Positions 1 through 8,919 are shown, counted from the stretch's first letter. The stretch is DNA of 64,000 nucleotides from Pseudomonas putida (GCF_028682455.1 NZ_JANHLD010000003.1:310001-374000), one strand, 5' to 3'. Numbers and translations are program-made. The notes: generated by a model not told the origin, from the letters alone.

Positions 1-898
1 TCCAGACGCGGGTCTGCCCATCGCTCTCCAGCAGGGCAGATGCCGGCAACTCGCTGCGCGGCGATACGGCAGAGGTCAAGGTGACGCTGATCGAGGTGCC
101 CAGGCGGAAAGCGCTGGGTGTGCTGGCCAGGGTCAGGCGGGCGCGCCGGGTACGGGTGGCGGCATCAGCCTGGGGCTCGAGCTCGCGCAGGGTGGCACTG
201 GTGTTGATGCTCGGGTCCAGCTGCGCGGCCACCATGAATTTCAGGTCAGGGGTCAATTGCTCGGCCAGATAGGTCGGCAGGTCGATCACCGCTTCCTTGA
301 TCTGCGGCTGCGCCAGCGTCACCACGGCCTGGCCGGCACTGACGGTCTGCCCGGCCTCGGCCTGCCAATTGGTGACGACGGCGGGATGATCGGTGCGCAG
401 TTCGCTATAGCTGAGCTGGTCGCGAGCCTGATCGACGGCTGCCCGTGCTTGTTCCAGCGAAGCCCCGGTGGTTTTCAGGTCGGTCTGGGCAATATCGAGC
501 TGTGCCTGGGCCCCTACGCCCCGGTCGAACAATTGCTGCTGACGACGGGCGTTGGCCTGGGCATTTATCCACAGGGCCTGCACCTTGGCCAGGTCGCCTT
601 CGGCTGCACGCAACTGGTTGCGTTGATCGGTCGGGTCGAGGCTGGCCAGTACATCGCCCGGCTTCACCTGGCTGCCGACATCCACCCAACGCCGGGCAAT
701 GCGGCCACCCACGCGAAAACCCAGGGTGCTCTCGTAGCGTGCCTGGATACTGCCGGCAAAACGCCCCAGGCTTGCCTGCACCTGCGGCTGGACAATCATC
801 GACAGCACCGGCCGTACCGGCTCGGGGGCTGCAGCTTCTTTGCCACAGCCCGTGAGCAACAACACGACGCTGCCCAGGGCGAGGATCATCGCTTTCAT
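1..898 (-). CDS. RND efflux periplasmic adaptor lipoprotein (partial, C-terminus outside window)
   Basis: Membrane-fusion (HlyD/AcrA-type) adaptor that would link an inner-membrane RND pump to an outer-membrane channel. The protein starts at 898 with a lipoprotein signal (MKAMILALG then LLTGCG, a lipobox Cys near residue 18). A barrel-sandwich half motif (GFRVGGRIARRWVDVG), a long alpha-hairpin rich in Gln and Ala, and the second half motif (QAEAGQTVSAGQAV) follow. About 299 residues are visible and the frame is open through base 1. Its start overlaps the stop of the upstream adaptor in an ATGA, so the two are translationally coupled. The RND pump itself is expected just beyond base 1. Confidence 0.9.
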   Translation of the reverse strand, partial: MKAMILALGSVVLLLTGCGKEAAAPEPVRPVLSMIVQPQVQASLGRFAGSIQARYESTLGFRVGGRIARRWVDVGSQVKPGDVLASLDPTDQRNQLRAAEGDLAKVQALWINAQANARRQQQLFDRGVGAQAQLDIAQTDLKTTGASLEQARAAVDQARDQLSYSELRTDHPAVVTNWQAEAGQTVSAGQAVVTLAQPQIKEAVIDLPTYLAEQLTPDLKFMVAAQLDPSINTSATLRELEPQADAATRTRRARLTLASTPSAFRLGTSISVTLTSAVSPRSELPASALLESDGQTRVW

Positions 899-1986
899 TG
901 CACCACCCCGATGTCCTTGAACGGTGCGATTTCCACTTCCATACCTGGATTGAGCAATTGACCCCCTGCCACTACCACGGTTTCACCTTCCTTGAGCCCC
1001 TCACCCACGACAATCTTGCCCGTGAGATAACGCGTGACCTTGACCTTCTGCAAGCTGACCTTGTTGCCCTCGCCCACCAACCACACTGCAGGTTCGTGCA
1101 GGTCCTTGGTCAAGGCTGACCAGGGCAGCTCGATACTCGGCTTGCCCTGGACATTGCCGGTAGCGGTGACGGGCGAGCCCAGCTCCATGCCGGCAGGTAC
1201 GTCGCGCAGCGCCACCTTCACTTGTACCGTACCGCTTTGCGCCGAGACGGTCGGGGTGACCTCACGCACACGGCCCTGCGCCTTGATATTGGGGTTGTCC
1301 ACCAGGCTCACGGTGATCGCGTCGTCGGGCGCAGCCGACAACAGCAACGCCTCATAGACGTTGAACACCGCATCGCGGTCGCCATCGCGGGCCAGGCCAA
1401 AGATCGGCACCGTGGCCTGCACCACCTGGCCGACCTCAGCCTGGCGATCGGTGATGACCCCGTCCGCCTCCGCCAGCAGGGAGGTGTAGCTCAGTTGTTC
1501 GCGGGCGTTGGCCAACTGCGCCTGGGCTGCCTTCAAGGCGCTCTGGTTGCTGAGCAATTGCGCCTGGGCAGCGTCGTACTCGCTCTGGCTGGTATAGCCC
1601 TTGGGCAGCAGCTTCTGCTGGCGGACGAACGCGGCGCTCGATTGCGTCACCCGCGCCTGCGCGGCAAACACCTCGGCCTTGGCCGAGTCGACGTTGGCCT
1701 GCAGGTCTTTGGGGTCGAGCTTGGCCAGCACCTGGTTGGCTTTCACATGATCCCCCACGTCGACGCTACGGGAGATGATCTTGCCGCCCACACGGAAAGA
1801 GAGATCAGTCTGCACCCGTGCCTGAACGTCGCCGGTCAGCGTCACGGAAGCAGCGAAATCAGCAGGTTCTACACGTTGTACGCCGACCCTGGGCATTTCG
1901 GCTTCGGCGGCTTTTTTCTCACCGCATCCACCCAGCACGAGCAATGTTCCCAGGCTGACGATCAATACAGGACGCAACACCGTCAT
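895..1986 (-). CDS. RND efflux periplasmic adaptor lipoprotein
   Basis: Second HlyD/AcrA-type adaptor, 363 aa, first gene of the efflux operon seen here. A signal peptide with lipobox LVLGGCG (Cys about residue 19) is followed by lipoyl/barrel-sandwich halves (SFRVGGKIISRSVDVGDHV and QAEVGQVVQATVP) flanking an alpha-hairpin, then a beta-barrel and a membrane-proximal domain (GEGLKEGETVVVAGG). I chose the ATG at 1986 because AAGGAG lies about 6 bases upstream and it gives a proper signal peptide; the longer frame to 2160 adds non-signal sequence. Two different adaptors in tandem recall TriABC-type pumps of Pseudomonas, which need both; that parallel is inference. Confidence 0.9.
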   Translation of the reverse strand: MTVLRPVLIVSLGTLLVLGGCGEKKAAEAEMPRVGVQRVEPADFAASVTLTGDVQARVQTDLSFRVGGKIISRSVDVGDHVKANQVLAKLDPKDLQANVDSAKAEVFAAQARVTQSSAAFVRQQKLLPKGYTSQSEYDAAQAQLLSNQSALKAAQAQLANAREQLSYTSLLAEADGVITDRQAEVGQVVQATVPIFGLARDGDRDAVFNVYEALLLSAAPDDAITVSLVDNPNIKAQGRVREVTPTVSAQSGTVQVKVALRDVPAGMELGSPVTATGNVQGKPSIELPWSALTKDLHEPAVWLVGEGNKVSLQKVKVTRYLTGKIVVGEGLKEGETVVVAGGQLLNPGMEVEIAPFKDIGVVQ

Positions 1987-2134
1987 GCAGGCTCCTTGCA
2001 TGTGCCAATTCGATATAGAGATGCGAGTGTTAGCGTAGATCAGGGTTCCCCTAGTCGCTCGCGACAAACGCAATTCATTCAAGCTTTTACAATAAGCGAT
2101 ACTGAGGTTCCTCCGCACGCGCAAGGATGCCTTG

Positions 2135-3331
2135 ATGCTCACCACTCTGGCGGTTGCCAACTACCGTTCGATCAATCATTTAGTGCTGCCACTGGCGCGC
2201 CTGAATGTCATCACCGGGCCCAATGGCAGCGGCAAATCCAACTTGTACAAGGCCCTGCGCCTGCTGGCTGAAACGGCCCAGGGCGGTGTGGTCAATGCGT
2301 TGGCCGGTGAAGGGGGGCTCGAGTCGACGTTCTGGGCCGGCCCCGAGCGCATCAGCCGGCGCATGAGCCGTGGCGAGGTGGCCGTCGAAGGAGGCCCACG
2401 CCAGGACGTCAAGCGCTTGCGCCTGGGCTTTGCCAGCGAAGACTTCGGCTATGCCATCGGTCTTGGGCTGCCAGCGTCCAGCGGACATTTCATGCTCCCG
2501 GGGCATAGCTTGCCCATCGCCTCGCGCTTTACCCTCGACCCGCAGATCAAGCGTGAATGCATCTGGGCCGGGCCGGTGTATCGCCCGGCCAGCCTGCTGG
2601 TGGATCGCCAGGGCGCCATGATCCGTGCCCGCGAGGGACGCCAGTGGGACGTGCTGGCCCAGCACACCCCCGACTACGACAGCCTGTATGACCAGGTCGG
2701 CAACCTGCGCTCTTCGCCGGAAGTGGTGCACTTGCGCGAGCGGATTCGCGGCTGGCGCTTCTACGATCACTTTCGTACCGACCGCGATGCACCGGCGCGT
2801 CGCCCCCAGCTGGGTACCCGTACCCCCGTGCTGCACCATGACGGCCGCGACCTGGCCGCCGCCCTGCAGACCATCATCGAGATCGGCGATGCCCAGGCCC
2901 TGTGGGCCACCCTCGGCGATGCCTTTCCCGGCTCGCACCTGACCATCGATGCGGTGCCCGGTGGCTTGTTCAATCTGCAGTTCCATCAGGAAGGCCTGCT
3001 GCGGCCGTTGGCGGCGGCGGAACTGTCGGATGGGACGTTGCGTTTCCTGCTGCTGGTGGCGGCGTTGCTGAGCCCCAGGGCGCCGACCATGATGGTGCTC
3101 AACGAACCGGAGACCAGCCTGCACCCGGACCTGCTGCCAGCGTTGGCACGCTTGATCATTCGCGCGACCGAACATTGCCAGGTATGGGTGGTATCGCATG
3201 CACGGCGATTGGTGGCCGCACTGGAACAGGATGCGACCTGCAACTCGATTGTGCTGCAGAAGGAACTGGGACAGACCCGGGTGGCGGGTCAGGGGATGCT
3301 GGATGAGCCGGCCTGGTATTGGCCGGACTGA
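2135..3331 (+). CDS. AAA family ATPase (RecF/SMC-like, predicted)
   Basis: 398 aa, soluble, single gene divergent from the efflux operon. Walker A is GPNGSGKSN at residues 28-36, next to a RecF/ABC-like N-terminal strand (LTTLAVANYRSINHL). A signature-like stretch (LSDGTLRFLLLVAALLSP) and a Walker B with an unusual LNEPETSLHP follow, then a VVSHARR switch near the C-terminus. This is the AAA_15/AAA_21 type of predicted ATPase, often of unknown function; some relatives are OLD or toxin partners, but no toxin or nuclease partner is next to it here. ATG 2135 is preferred over TTG 2132 because of AAGGA at 2123-2127. Confidence 0.85.
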   Translation: MLTTLAVANYRSINHLVLPLARLNVITGPNGSGKSNLYKALRLLAETAQGGVVNALAGEGGLESTFWAGPERISRRMSRGEVAVEGGPRQDVKRLRLGFASEDFGYAIGLGLPASSGHFMLPGHSLPIASRFTLDPQIKRECIWAGPVYRPASLLVDRQGAMIRAREGRQWDVLAQHTPDYDSLYDQVGNLRSSPEVVHLRERIRGWRFYDHFRTDRDAPARRPQLGTRTPVLHHDGRDLAAALQTIIEIGDAQALWATLGDAFPGSHLTIDAVPGGLFNLQFHQEGLLRPLAAAELSDGTLRFLLLVAALLSPRAPTMMVLNEPETSLHPDLLPALARLIIRATEHCQVWVVSHARRLVAALEQDATCNSIVLQKELGQTRVAGQGMLDEPAWYWPD

Positions 3332-3339
3332 ACGTAATC

Positions 3340-3383
3340 GCGGGGCAAGCCTGCTCCTACAAGTAGGAGCAGGCTTGCCCCGC
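3340..3383. repeat. REP palindrome between convergent genes
   Basis: Perfect 21-bp inverted repeat (3340-3360 and 3363-3383, 2-nt loop) with the GCGGGGCAAGCC core seen at other gene ends in this window. It sits between the convergent ATPase and spuH ends and may act as a bidirectional terminator or mRNA stabiliser. Confidence 0.9.
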
Positions 3384-3389
3384 GGTCTA

Positions 3390-4280
3390 TCACGCCGAGA
3401 CAGGCGCCGGTGCGCGACGCACGTCCGGTTGTTTCCAGGAGTCGGCGGCGCTCTCCTCGATAGCCTGCTGGATCGCCCGACGACGACGCTCTTCAGCACG
3501 ACGGCTGAAGTACCAGACCATGAAGGTCACCAGCGACACCGACAGCAGGATCAAGCTGGCCACCGCGTTGATTTCCGGCTTCACGCCCAGACGCACGGCA
3601 GAGAAGACTTCCATCGGCAAGGTGGTCGAACCAGGGCCCGACACGAAGCTGGCCAGTACCAGGTCATCCAGCGACAGGGCGAAGGACATCATGCCGCCCG
3701 CCGCCAGCGAAGGCGCAATCATCGGGATGGTGATCAGGAAGAATACCTTCCACGGTTTCGCGCCCAGGTCCATGGCCGCTTCTTCGATGGACAGGTCCAG
3801 CTCACGCAGGCGGGCCGACACCACGACCGCCACATAAGCGGCGCAGAACGTGGTGTGAGCGATCCAGATGGTGACGATGCCACGCTCCTGCGGCCAGCCG
3901 ATCATCTGCGCCATGGCCACGAACAGCAGCAACAGCGACAGACCGGTGATCACCTCGGGCATTACCAGCGGCGCTGTGACCAGGCCACCGAACAGGGTGC
4001 GGCCCTTGAAGCGGGTCACCCGGGTCAGCACGAAGGCCGCCAGGGTGCCCAGCGCCACGGCGGCGACCGCGGTGTAGCAGGCGATCTCCAGCGAGCGCAT
4101 CACCGAGCCCATCAACTGACTGTTGTCGAGCAGGCCGACGTACCACTTCACCGACCAGCCACCCCAGACCGTTACCAGCTTGGAGGCGTTGAACGAGTAG
4201 ATCACCAGGATCAGCATGGGCAGGTAGATGAACAGCAAGCCCACGATCAACATCAGCTTGGAGAAACTGAAACGCTTCAT
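3390..4280 (-). CDS. spuH: Polyamine ABC transporter permease SpuH/PotI
   Basis: Inner-membrane permease of the putrescine/spermidine importer, 296 aa, about six membrane helices (first at residues 9-30, LMLIVGLLFIYLPMLILV). The EAA loop that docks the ATPase is visible as EEAAMDLGAKPWKVFFLITIP. The C-terminus is a basic, cytoplasmic tail (SRRAEERRRR). Last gene of spuDEFGH; its ATG overlaps the spuG stop by 4 bases. PotI of E. coli is the same length class. Confidence 0.95.
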   Translation of the reverse strand: MKRFSFSKLMLIVGLLFIYLPMLILVIYSFNASKLVTVWGGWSVKWYVGLLDNSQLMGSVMRSLEIACYTAVAAVALGTLAAFVLTRVTRFKGRTLFGGLVTAPLVMPEVITGLSLLLLFVAMAQMIGWPQERGIVTIWIAHTTFCAAYVAVVVSARLRELDLSIEEAAMDLGAKPWKVFFLITIPMIAPSLAAGGMMSFALSLDDLVLASFVSGPGSTTLPMEVFSAVRLGVKPEINAVASLILLSVSLVTFMVWYFSRRAEERRRRAIQQAIEESAADSWKQPDVRRAPAPVSA

Positions 4281-5197
4281 GCCCGGCCCTCCATCTCTTT
4301 AGCCTGACTACGGTTGAAGAGCAGGATCGGCACGATCAGGATCGCCAGCATCACTACCGCCAGGGCGGACGCCACCGGCCAGTCGCGGTTGTTGAAGAAC
4401 TCTTGCCACAACACCTTACCAATCATCAGGGTTTCCGGGCCGCCGAGCAGCTCAGGAATGACGAACTCGCCCACCACCGGAATGAACACCAGCATGCAGC
4501 CGGCGATGATGCCGTTCTTCGACAGCGGCACGGTGATTTTCCAGAAGCTGTTGAAGGTGCTCGAACCCAGGTCCGATGCCGCCTCGAGCAGGCTCTGGTC
4601 GTGTTTGACCAGGTTGGCGTACAGCGGCAGGATCATGAATGGCAGGTACGAATAGACCACACCGATGTACACCGCCAGGTTGGTGTTGAGGATCTGCAGC
4701 GGCTGGTCGATCAGGCCCAGCCACATCAGGAAGGCATTGAGCAGCCCGTTGTTGCTGAGAATACCCATCCAGGCATAGACGCGGATCAGGATCGCGGTCC
4801 AGGTCGGCATCATGATCAAAAGCAACAGGACCGTCTGGGTTTCCTTGCGCGCATTGGCGATGGCATAGGCCATCGGATAGCCGATCAGCAAGCACAGCAG
4901 CGTGCTGAAGAAGGCCATCTTCAACGAACCCAGGTAGGCCGAAATGTACAGTTCATCCTCGGTCAACAGGCCATAGTTGGCCAGGTTGAGCACCAGTTGG
5001 ACCTTGTCTTCGACGTAGCTGTAGATCTCGGTGTACGGCGGAATCGCCACGTCCGCTTCAGCGAAGCTGATCTTCAGGACGATGAAGAACGGCAGCATGA
5101 AGAACAGGAACAGCCAGATGAATGGCACCCCGATCACCACGTGGCGACCCTCGGGCTTTATTCGATTGAAGGCTCGCTTGAGCTTGCGCATGTTCAT
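4277..5197 (-). CDS. spuG: Polyamine ABC transporter permease SpuG/PotH
   Basis: Partner permease of spuH, 306 aa. A hydrophobic first helix (FIWLFLFFMLPFFIVL, residues 27-42), a large periplasmic loop, and the EAA loop LEAASDLGSSTFNSFWKITVP are present. The start at 5197 forms an ATGA overlap with the spuF stop; a second in-frame ATG two codons later cannot be excluded. With SpuH it forms the transmembrane pore of the polyamine importer. Confidence 0.95.
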   Translation of the reverse strand: MNMRKLKRAFNRIKPEGRHVVIGVPFIWLFLFFMLPFFIVLKISFAEADVAIPPYTEIYSYVEDKVQLVLNLANYGLLTEDELYISAYLGSLKMAFFSTLLCLLIGYPMAYAIANARKETQTVLLLLIMMPTWTAILIRVYAWMGILSNNGLLNAFLMWLGLIDQPLQILNTNLAVYIGVVYSYLPFMILPLYANLVKHDQSLLEAASDLGSSTFNSFWKITVPLSKNGIIAGCMLVFIPVVGEFVIPELLGGPETLMIGKVLWQEFFNNRDWPVASALAVVMLAILIVPILLFNRSQAKEMEGRA

Positions 5198-6336
5198 GAC
5201 CGCAGTACCACGCCGCTGTCATCCTCCCACCAGACGTATACCTGGTCGTCCCAGGTAGGTCGGGTGCCCTGGCGCTCGGCGTTGGCGACGAACGACTGGA
5301 CGATCTTGCCGCCAGGCAGTTCGACGTAGAACACCGAGTGGCCGCCCAGGTAGGCAATGTCGTGGACCTTGCCGCGCGACCAGTTGTGCTCGCAGGTGGG
5401 TTGCTCGGTGGTCACCAGCAGTTTTTCCGGACGCAGCGCGTAGGTGATGCGCTTGTCTTCGACCGAAGTGGTGACACCGTGGCCGACATAGATCTTGCGC
5501 TCAAGCTCTGGGCTGGCAATCACCGCATGGCCCTCGGCGTCCTCGACCACTTCACCGTCGAACAGGTTGACGTTGCCGATGAACTCGCAGACCAGGCGGC
5601 TGGTGGGGGTCTCGTAGACGTCGATCGGGCTACCGATCTGGGCGATCCAGCCCAGGTGCATGATGGCGATGCGCTGGGCCATGGTCATGGCCTCTTCCTG
5701 GTCGTGGGTCACCATGACGCAGGTCACGCCCACGCGCTCGATGATCTGCACCAGCTCCAGCTGCATCTGCGAACGCAGCTTCTTGTCCAATGCACCCATC
5801 GGCTCGTCGAGCAGCAGCAGCTTTGGACGCTTGGCCAGCGAACGGGCCAGGGCCACGCGCTGGCGCTGGCCACCGGAGAGCTGGTGCGGCTTGCGCTTGG
5901 CGTACTGGGTCATGTGCACCAGCTTGAGCATCTCGCCGACACGGGCGTCGATCTCGGCCTTGGGCATACGGTCCTGCTGCAGGCCGAAGGCGATGTTCTG
6001 CGCTACGGTCATGTGCGGGAACAGCGCATAGGACTGGAACATCATGTTGATCGGCCGCTCGTAGGGCGGCATATCGGTGATGTCTACACCATCGAGGAAA
6101 ATCCGGCCTTCGGTCGGACGCTCGAAGCCGGCGAGCATGCGCAGCAACGTGGATTTACCGGAACCGGAACCGCCCAGCAGGGCGAAGATCTCGCCCTTCT
6201 TGATTTCCAGGGACACATCGTCCACGGCGACCGTTTCGTCGAACTTTTTTGTAACCCGATCGATTTTGACCAGCACCTGTTTAGGTTGCTGATCGCCCTC
6301 GAGGGCTTTTTTATAGGCACCGGAGGCAACTGCCAT
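5194..6336 (-). CDS. spuF: Polyamine ABC transporter ATP-binding protein SpuF/PotG
   Basis: ATPase of the polyamine importer, 380 aa. Walker A GGSGSGKST at residues 55-63, signature LSGGQRQRVALARSLA, Walker B LLLLDEPMGALD, and the H-loop VTHDQEEAM. The C-terminal third is a TOBE-type regulatory domain typical of the PotA/PotG/MalK group. ATG 6336 has GGGAG about 8 bases upstream; the longer frame would start at a TTG six codons earlier and is less likely. Overlaps spuG by 4 bases. Confidence 0.95.
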   Translation of the reverse strand: MAVASGAYKKALEGDQQPKQVLVKIDRVTKKFDETVAVDDVSLEIKKGEIFALLGGSGSGKSTLLRMLAGFERPTEGRIFLDGVDITDMPPYERPINMMFQSYALFPHMTVAQNIAFGLQQDRMPKAEIDARVGEMLKLVHMTQYAKRKPHQLSGGQRQRVALARSLAKRPKLLLLDEPMGALDKKLRSQMQLELVQIIERVGVTCVMVTHDQEEAMTMAQRIAIMHLGWIAQIGSPIDVYETPTSRLVCEFIGNVNLFDGEVVEDAEGHAVIASPELERKIYVGHGVTTSVEDKRITYALRPEKLLVTTEQPTCEHNWSRGKVHDIAYLGGHSVFYVELPGGKIVQSFVANAERQGTRPTWDDQVYVWWEDDSGVVLRS

Positions 6337-6395
6337 GTGTGGAACTCCCAACAAGATTTTTTGCGTCCGCCCCTGCCGTGACGGACCCTGGATAT

Positions 6396-7490
6396 TTACT
6401 TGCCCGACTTGACCTTGGTCCAGCTACGGGTCATCAAACGTTGCACTTTGGGCGGTAGCTCAGAGTTGACGTACAACTTGTCCAGCACTTCTTGCGGTGG
6501 GTAGACCGCTTCGTCGGTTCGCACGCTCTGGTCCATCAGATCGCCAGCCTTGAGGTTCGGGTTGGCATAACCGACGTAATCGCTGACCTGGGCAATGACC
6601 TCAGGCTGCAGCAAATAGTTGATGAAGGCGTGGGCCTCTTTGACATTGGTGGAATCCTTGGGGATCGCCAGCATGTCGAACCAGAGGTTGCCGCCTTCCT
6701 TGGGAATCACATACGCCACGTCCACGCCTTTGCCGGCTTCTTCGGCACGGGACTTGGCCTGGAATACATCGCCGGAGAAACCGGCAGCCACGCAGATGTC
6801 GCCGTTGGCAAGGTCGGAGATGTATTTGGAGGAATGGAAGTAGGTCACATAGGGACGCACGGCCAGCAGCTTCTTCTCGGCATCGGCGTAGTCCTTGGGA
6901 TTGGTGCTGTTGGGGTCGCGCCCCATGTAGTTGAGCACCGCCGGCAACATCTCGTCAGCCGAGTCGAGGAAGGCGACACCGCACTTGGAGAGTTTCTTGA
7001 TGTTTTCCGGCTCGAACAGCATGGCCCAGGAGTCGATCTTGTCGGTACCCAGCACAGCCTTGACCTTCTCGACGTTATAGCCGATGCCATTGGTGCCCCA
7101 CAGGTAAGGCACGGCGTACTGGTTGCCCGGATCGTTCTTTTCCAGGCGCTTCATCAGCTCGGGGTCCAGGTTCGAATAGTTCGGCAGCAGCGACTTGTCG
7201 AGCTTCTGGAACGCGCCCGCCTTGATCTGCTTGCCAAGGAAATGGTTGGACGGCACCACCACGTCATAGCCGGTACGGCCGGCCAGCAGCTTGCCTTCCA
7301 GGGTTTCATTGGAATCGAAGACGTCCTGCACCGGTTTGATCCCGGTGGCTTTCTCGAAGTCTGCGAGTGTGGTCTGACCGATATAGTCCGACCAGTTATA
7401 AATGTGCACCGTGGGCGCCGCTTGGACGCTGATCGCCAGCGTCAGACCCGCTCCAGCCAGCATGGCCTTGCGAAATACAGAAATAGACAA
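6396..7490 (-). CDS. spuE: Periplasmic polyamine-binding protein SpuE (spermidine-type)
   Basis: 364 aa type-I binding protein with a Sec signal peptide ending near SVQA (residues 21-24) and the PotF/PotD ligand motifs HIYNWSDYIG and DVFDSNETLEGKL. At the position that separates spermidine from putrescine receptors it carries Trp (W270, in GGNLWFDMLAIP). This matches P. aeruginosa SpuE Trp271, so spermidine is the likely ligand. The start is a TTG at 7490, chosen because it gives a correct signal peptide and usual family length, with a GAGG upstream; the first ATG (codon 10) is the alternative. Confidence 0.9.
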   Translation of the reverse strand: MSISVFRKAMLAGAGLTLAISVQAAPTVHIYNWSDYIGQTTLADFEKATGIKPVQDVFDSNETLEGKLLAGRTGYDVVVPSNHFLGKQIKAGAFQKLDKSLLPNYSNLDPELMKRLEKNDPGNQYAVPYLWGTNGIGYNVEKVKAVLGTDKIDSWAMLFEPENIKKLSKCGVAFLDSADEMLPAVLNYMGRDPNSTNPKDYADAEKKLLAVRPYVTYFHSSKYISDLANGDICVAAGFSGDVFQAKSRAEEAGKGVDVAYVIPKEGGNLWFDMLAIPKDSTNVKEAHAFINYLLQPEVIAQVSDYVGYANPNLKAGDLMDQSVRTDEAVYPPQEVLDKLYVNSELPPKVQRLMTRSWTKVKSGK

Positions 7491-7588
7491 GTGGGAGGTC
7501 CTCACAATAGTGCCAGTGGCAAACGACAGAAATACCTGCCGTAAACGCAAACCGGCGCGCAACTTACCTTCGATGCACTCTTGTCGCA

Positions 7589-7642
7589 AAAAAAAATTTG
7601 CCCTGTTAAGCCCCTGGGCGTGATTGACACCGCGCCCAGGGG
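7589..7642 (-). terminator. Hairpin plus T-run between spuD and spuE
   Basis: Ten-base arms CCCCTGGGCG/CGCCCAGGGG (7611-7620 and 7633-7642), followed on the minus strand, about 10 bases on, by a run of nine T (7589-7602 region). It lies just after the spuD stop and could partly terminate transcription, giving more binding protein SpuD than downstream membrane parts. The gap between stem and T-run makes a fully efficient terminator uncertain. Confidence 0.6.
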
Positions 7643-7652
7643 TAATACGTGC

Positions 7653-8750
7653 TTACTTGCCCGACTTGATCTTGGTCCAGCTGCGAGTGATTTCGCGCTG
7701 TGCCTTGGCACCTGGGTCAGCAATTGCGTACAGCTGCTTCTTCACATCTGCCGGTGGGTAGATGCTCGGATCGCCAGAGATGTCCTTGTCCACCAGCGGG
7801 GTAGCCGCCTTGTTGCCGTTAGGGAAACGCACGGCGTTGGTGATCTCGGCCATGACTTCCGGCTGCATCAGGAAGTCCATGAACTTGTAGGCGGCGTCGA
7901 CGTTGGCGGCATCCTTGGGAATGGCAACCATGTCGTAGAAGGTACCGGCACCTTCTTTTGGAATGATGTAGTCCAGCTTGACCTTGTCACCGGCCTCGTG
8001 GGCGCGGGCCTTGGACTGCTCCAGGTCACCGGAGTAACCCACGGCCACGCAGATGTTGCCGTTGGCCAGGTCCGAGATGTACTTGGAGGAGTGGAAGTAG
8101 GCGATCGATGGGCGAACCTTGAGGAACAGCTCTTCGGCAGCCTTGAGGTCAGCCTTGTCGGTGCTGTTGGTCGGCTTGCCCAGGTAGTGCAGCGCCGCCG
8201 GGATCATCTCGGTCGGGGCGTCGAGGAAGCTCACGCCGCAGCTCTTGAGCTTTTCGATGTTCTCAGGCTTGAACACCACGTCCCAGGAGTCGATCTTGTC
8301 GACGCCCAGCGCAGCCTTGACCTTTTCAGGGTTGTAACCGATACCGATGGAGCCCCACATATAGGGGAAGGCATATTTGTTGCCCGGGTCGCTGGCATCA
8401 CCGACGGCCTTGAGCAGGTCTTCGTCGAGGTTCTTCCAGTTCGGCAACTTGGAACGGTCCAGCTCCTGGTAAACGCCTGCCTTGATCTGCTTGGCCAGGA
8501 AGTTGTTGGACGGTACGACCACGTCGTAACCGGACTTGCCCGCCAGCAACTTGGCTTCGAGGGTCTCGTTACTGTCGAAGACGTCGTAGACCACCTTGAT
8601 GCCCGATTGCTTTTCGAACTTGGCGACGGTATCCGGTGCGATGTAATCGGACCAGTTATACACGTGCAGCACTTTGTCATCCGCCTGAACAGCACTGGCC
8701 ATGGCGCCCATCAGGGACACAGCCAACAACGTCTTGCCCAATTTCTTCAT
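7653..8750 (-). CDS. spuD: Periplasmic polyamine-binding protein SpuD (putrescine-type)
   Basis: 365 aa with signal peptide MKKLGKTLLAVSLMG..VQA, then the ligand motifs VYNWSDYIA and DVFDSNETLEAKL. It is a close paralogue of SpuE. At the specificity position it has Phe (F271, in GAGTFYDMVAIP), as in the putrescine receptor SpuD of P. aeruginosa (Phe273), where SpuE has Trp. It delivers ligand to SpuFGH and sits between spuC and spuE as in the P. aeruginosa cluster. Confidence 0.92.
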   Translation of the reverse strand: MKKLGKTLLAVSLMGAMASAVQADDKVLHVYNWSDYIAPDTVAKFEKQSGIKVVYDVFDSNETLEAKLLAGKSGYDVVVPSNNFLAKQIKAGVYQELDRSKLPNWKNLDEDLLKAVGDASDPGNKYAFPYMWGSIGIGYNPEKVKAALGVDKIDSWDVVFKPENIEKLKSCGVSFLDAPTEMIPAALHYLGKPTNSTDKADLKAAEELFLKVRPSIAYFHSSKYISDLANGNICVAVGYSGDLEQSKARAHEAGDKVKLDYIIPKEGAGTFYDMVAIPKDAANVDAAYKFMDFLMQPEVMAEITNAVRFPNGNKAATPLVDKDISGDPSIYPPADVKKQLYAIADPGAKAQREITRSWTKIKSGK

Positions 8751-8819
8751 GCGTAATGCTCCAGAATTTTTTATTAAGCCATCTGTTCAGCGGCCGGCTC
8801 TCTACGGCGCAAGCACTGG

Positions 8820-8882
8820 GCGACTGAAACAGTCGCTAGTCTGGCAAGTTCCAAGGCGCTCTTTCAACAAAAGAGCGCCTTG
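8820..8882. repeat. Two adjacent hairpins in the spuC-spuD gap
   Basis: Stem 1 is GCGACTG/CAGTCGC (8820-8826, 8830-8836). Stem 2 is a perfect 12-bp arm pair at 8852-8863 and 8871-8882. Neither is followed by a T-run on the minus strand, so they look more like mRNA-stabilising or processing structures between spuC and spuD than a simple terminator. Confidence 0.6.
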
Positions 8883-8919
8883 AATCACGATGATGCCATT
8901 ACGCTAGCCTAGCACTTGG

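Noticed and set aside
2061..2093. Sigma-70 promoter for the AAA ATPase (GCGACA / TACAAT)
   Set aside because: The spacing of 21 bases is too long and the -35 is poor.
2180..3499. 439-codon minus-strand frame opposite the AAA ATPase
   Set aside because: Shadow of the ATPase codons, and it reads through the REP into spuH; no protein features.
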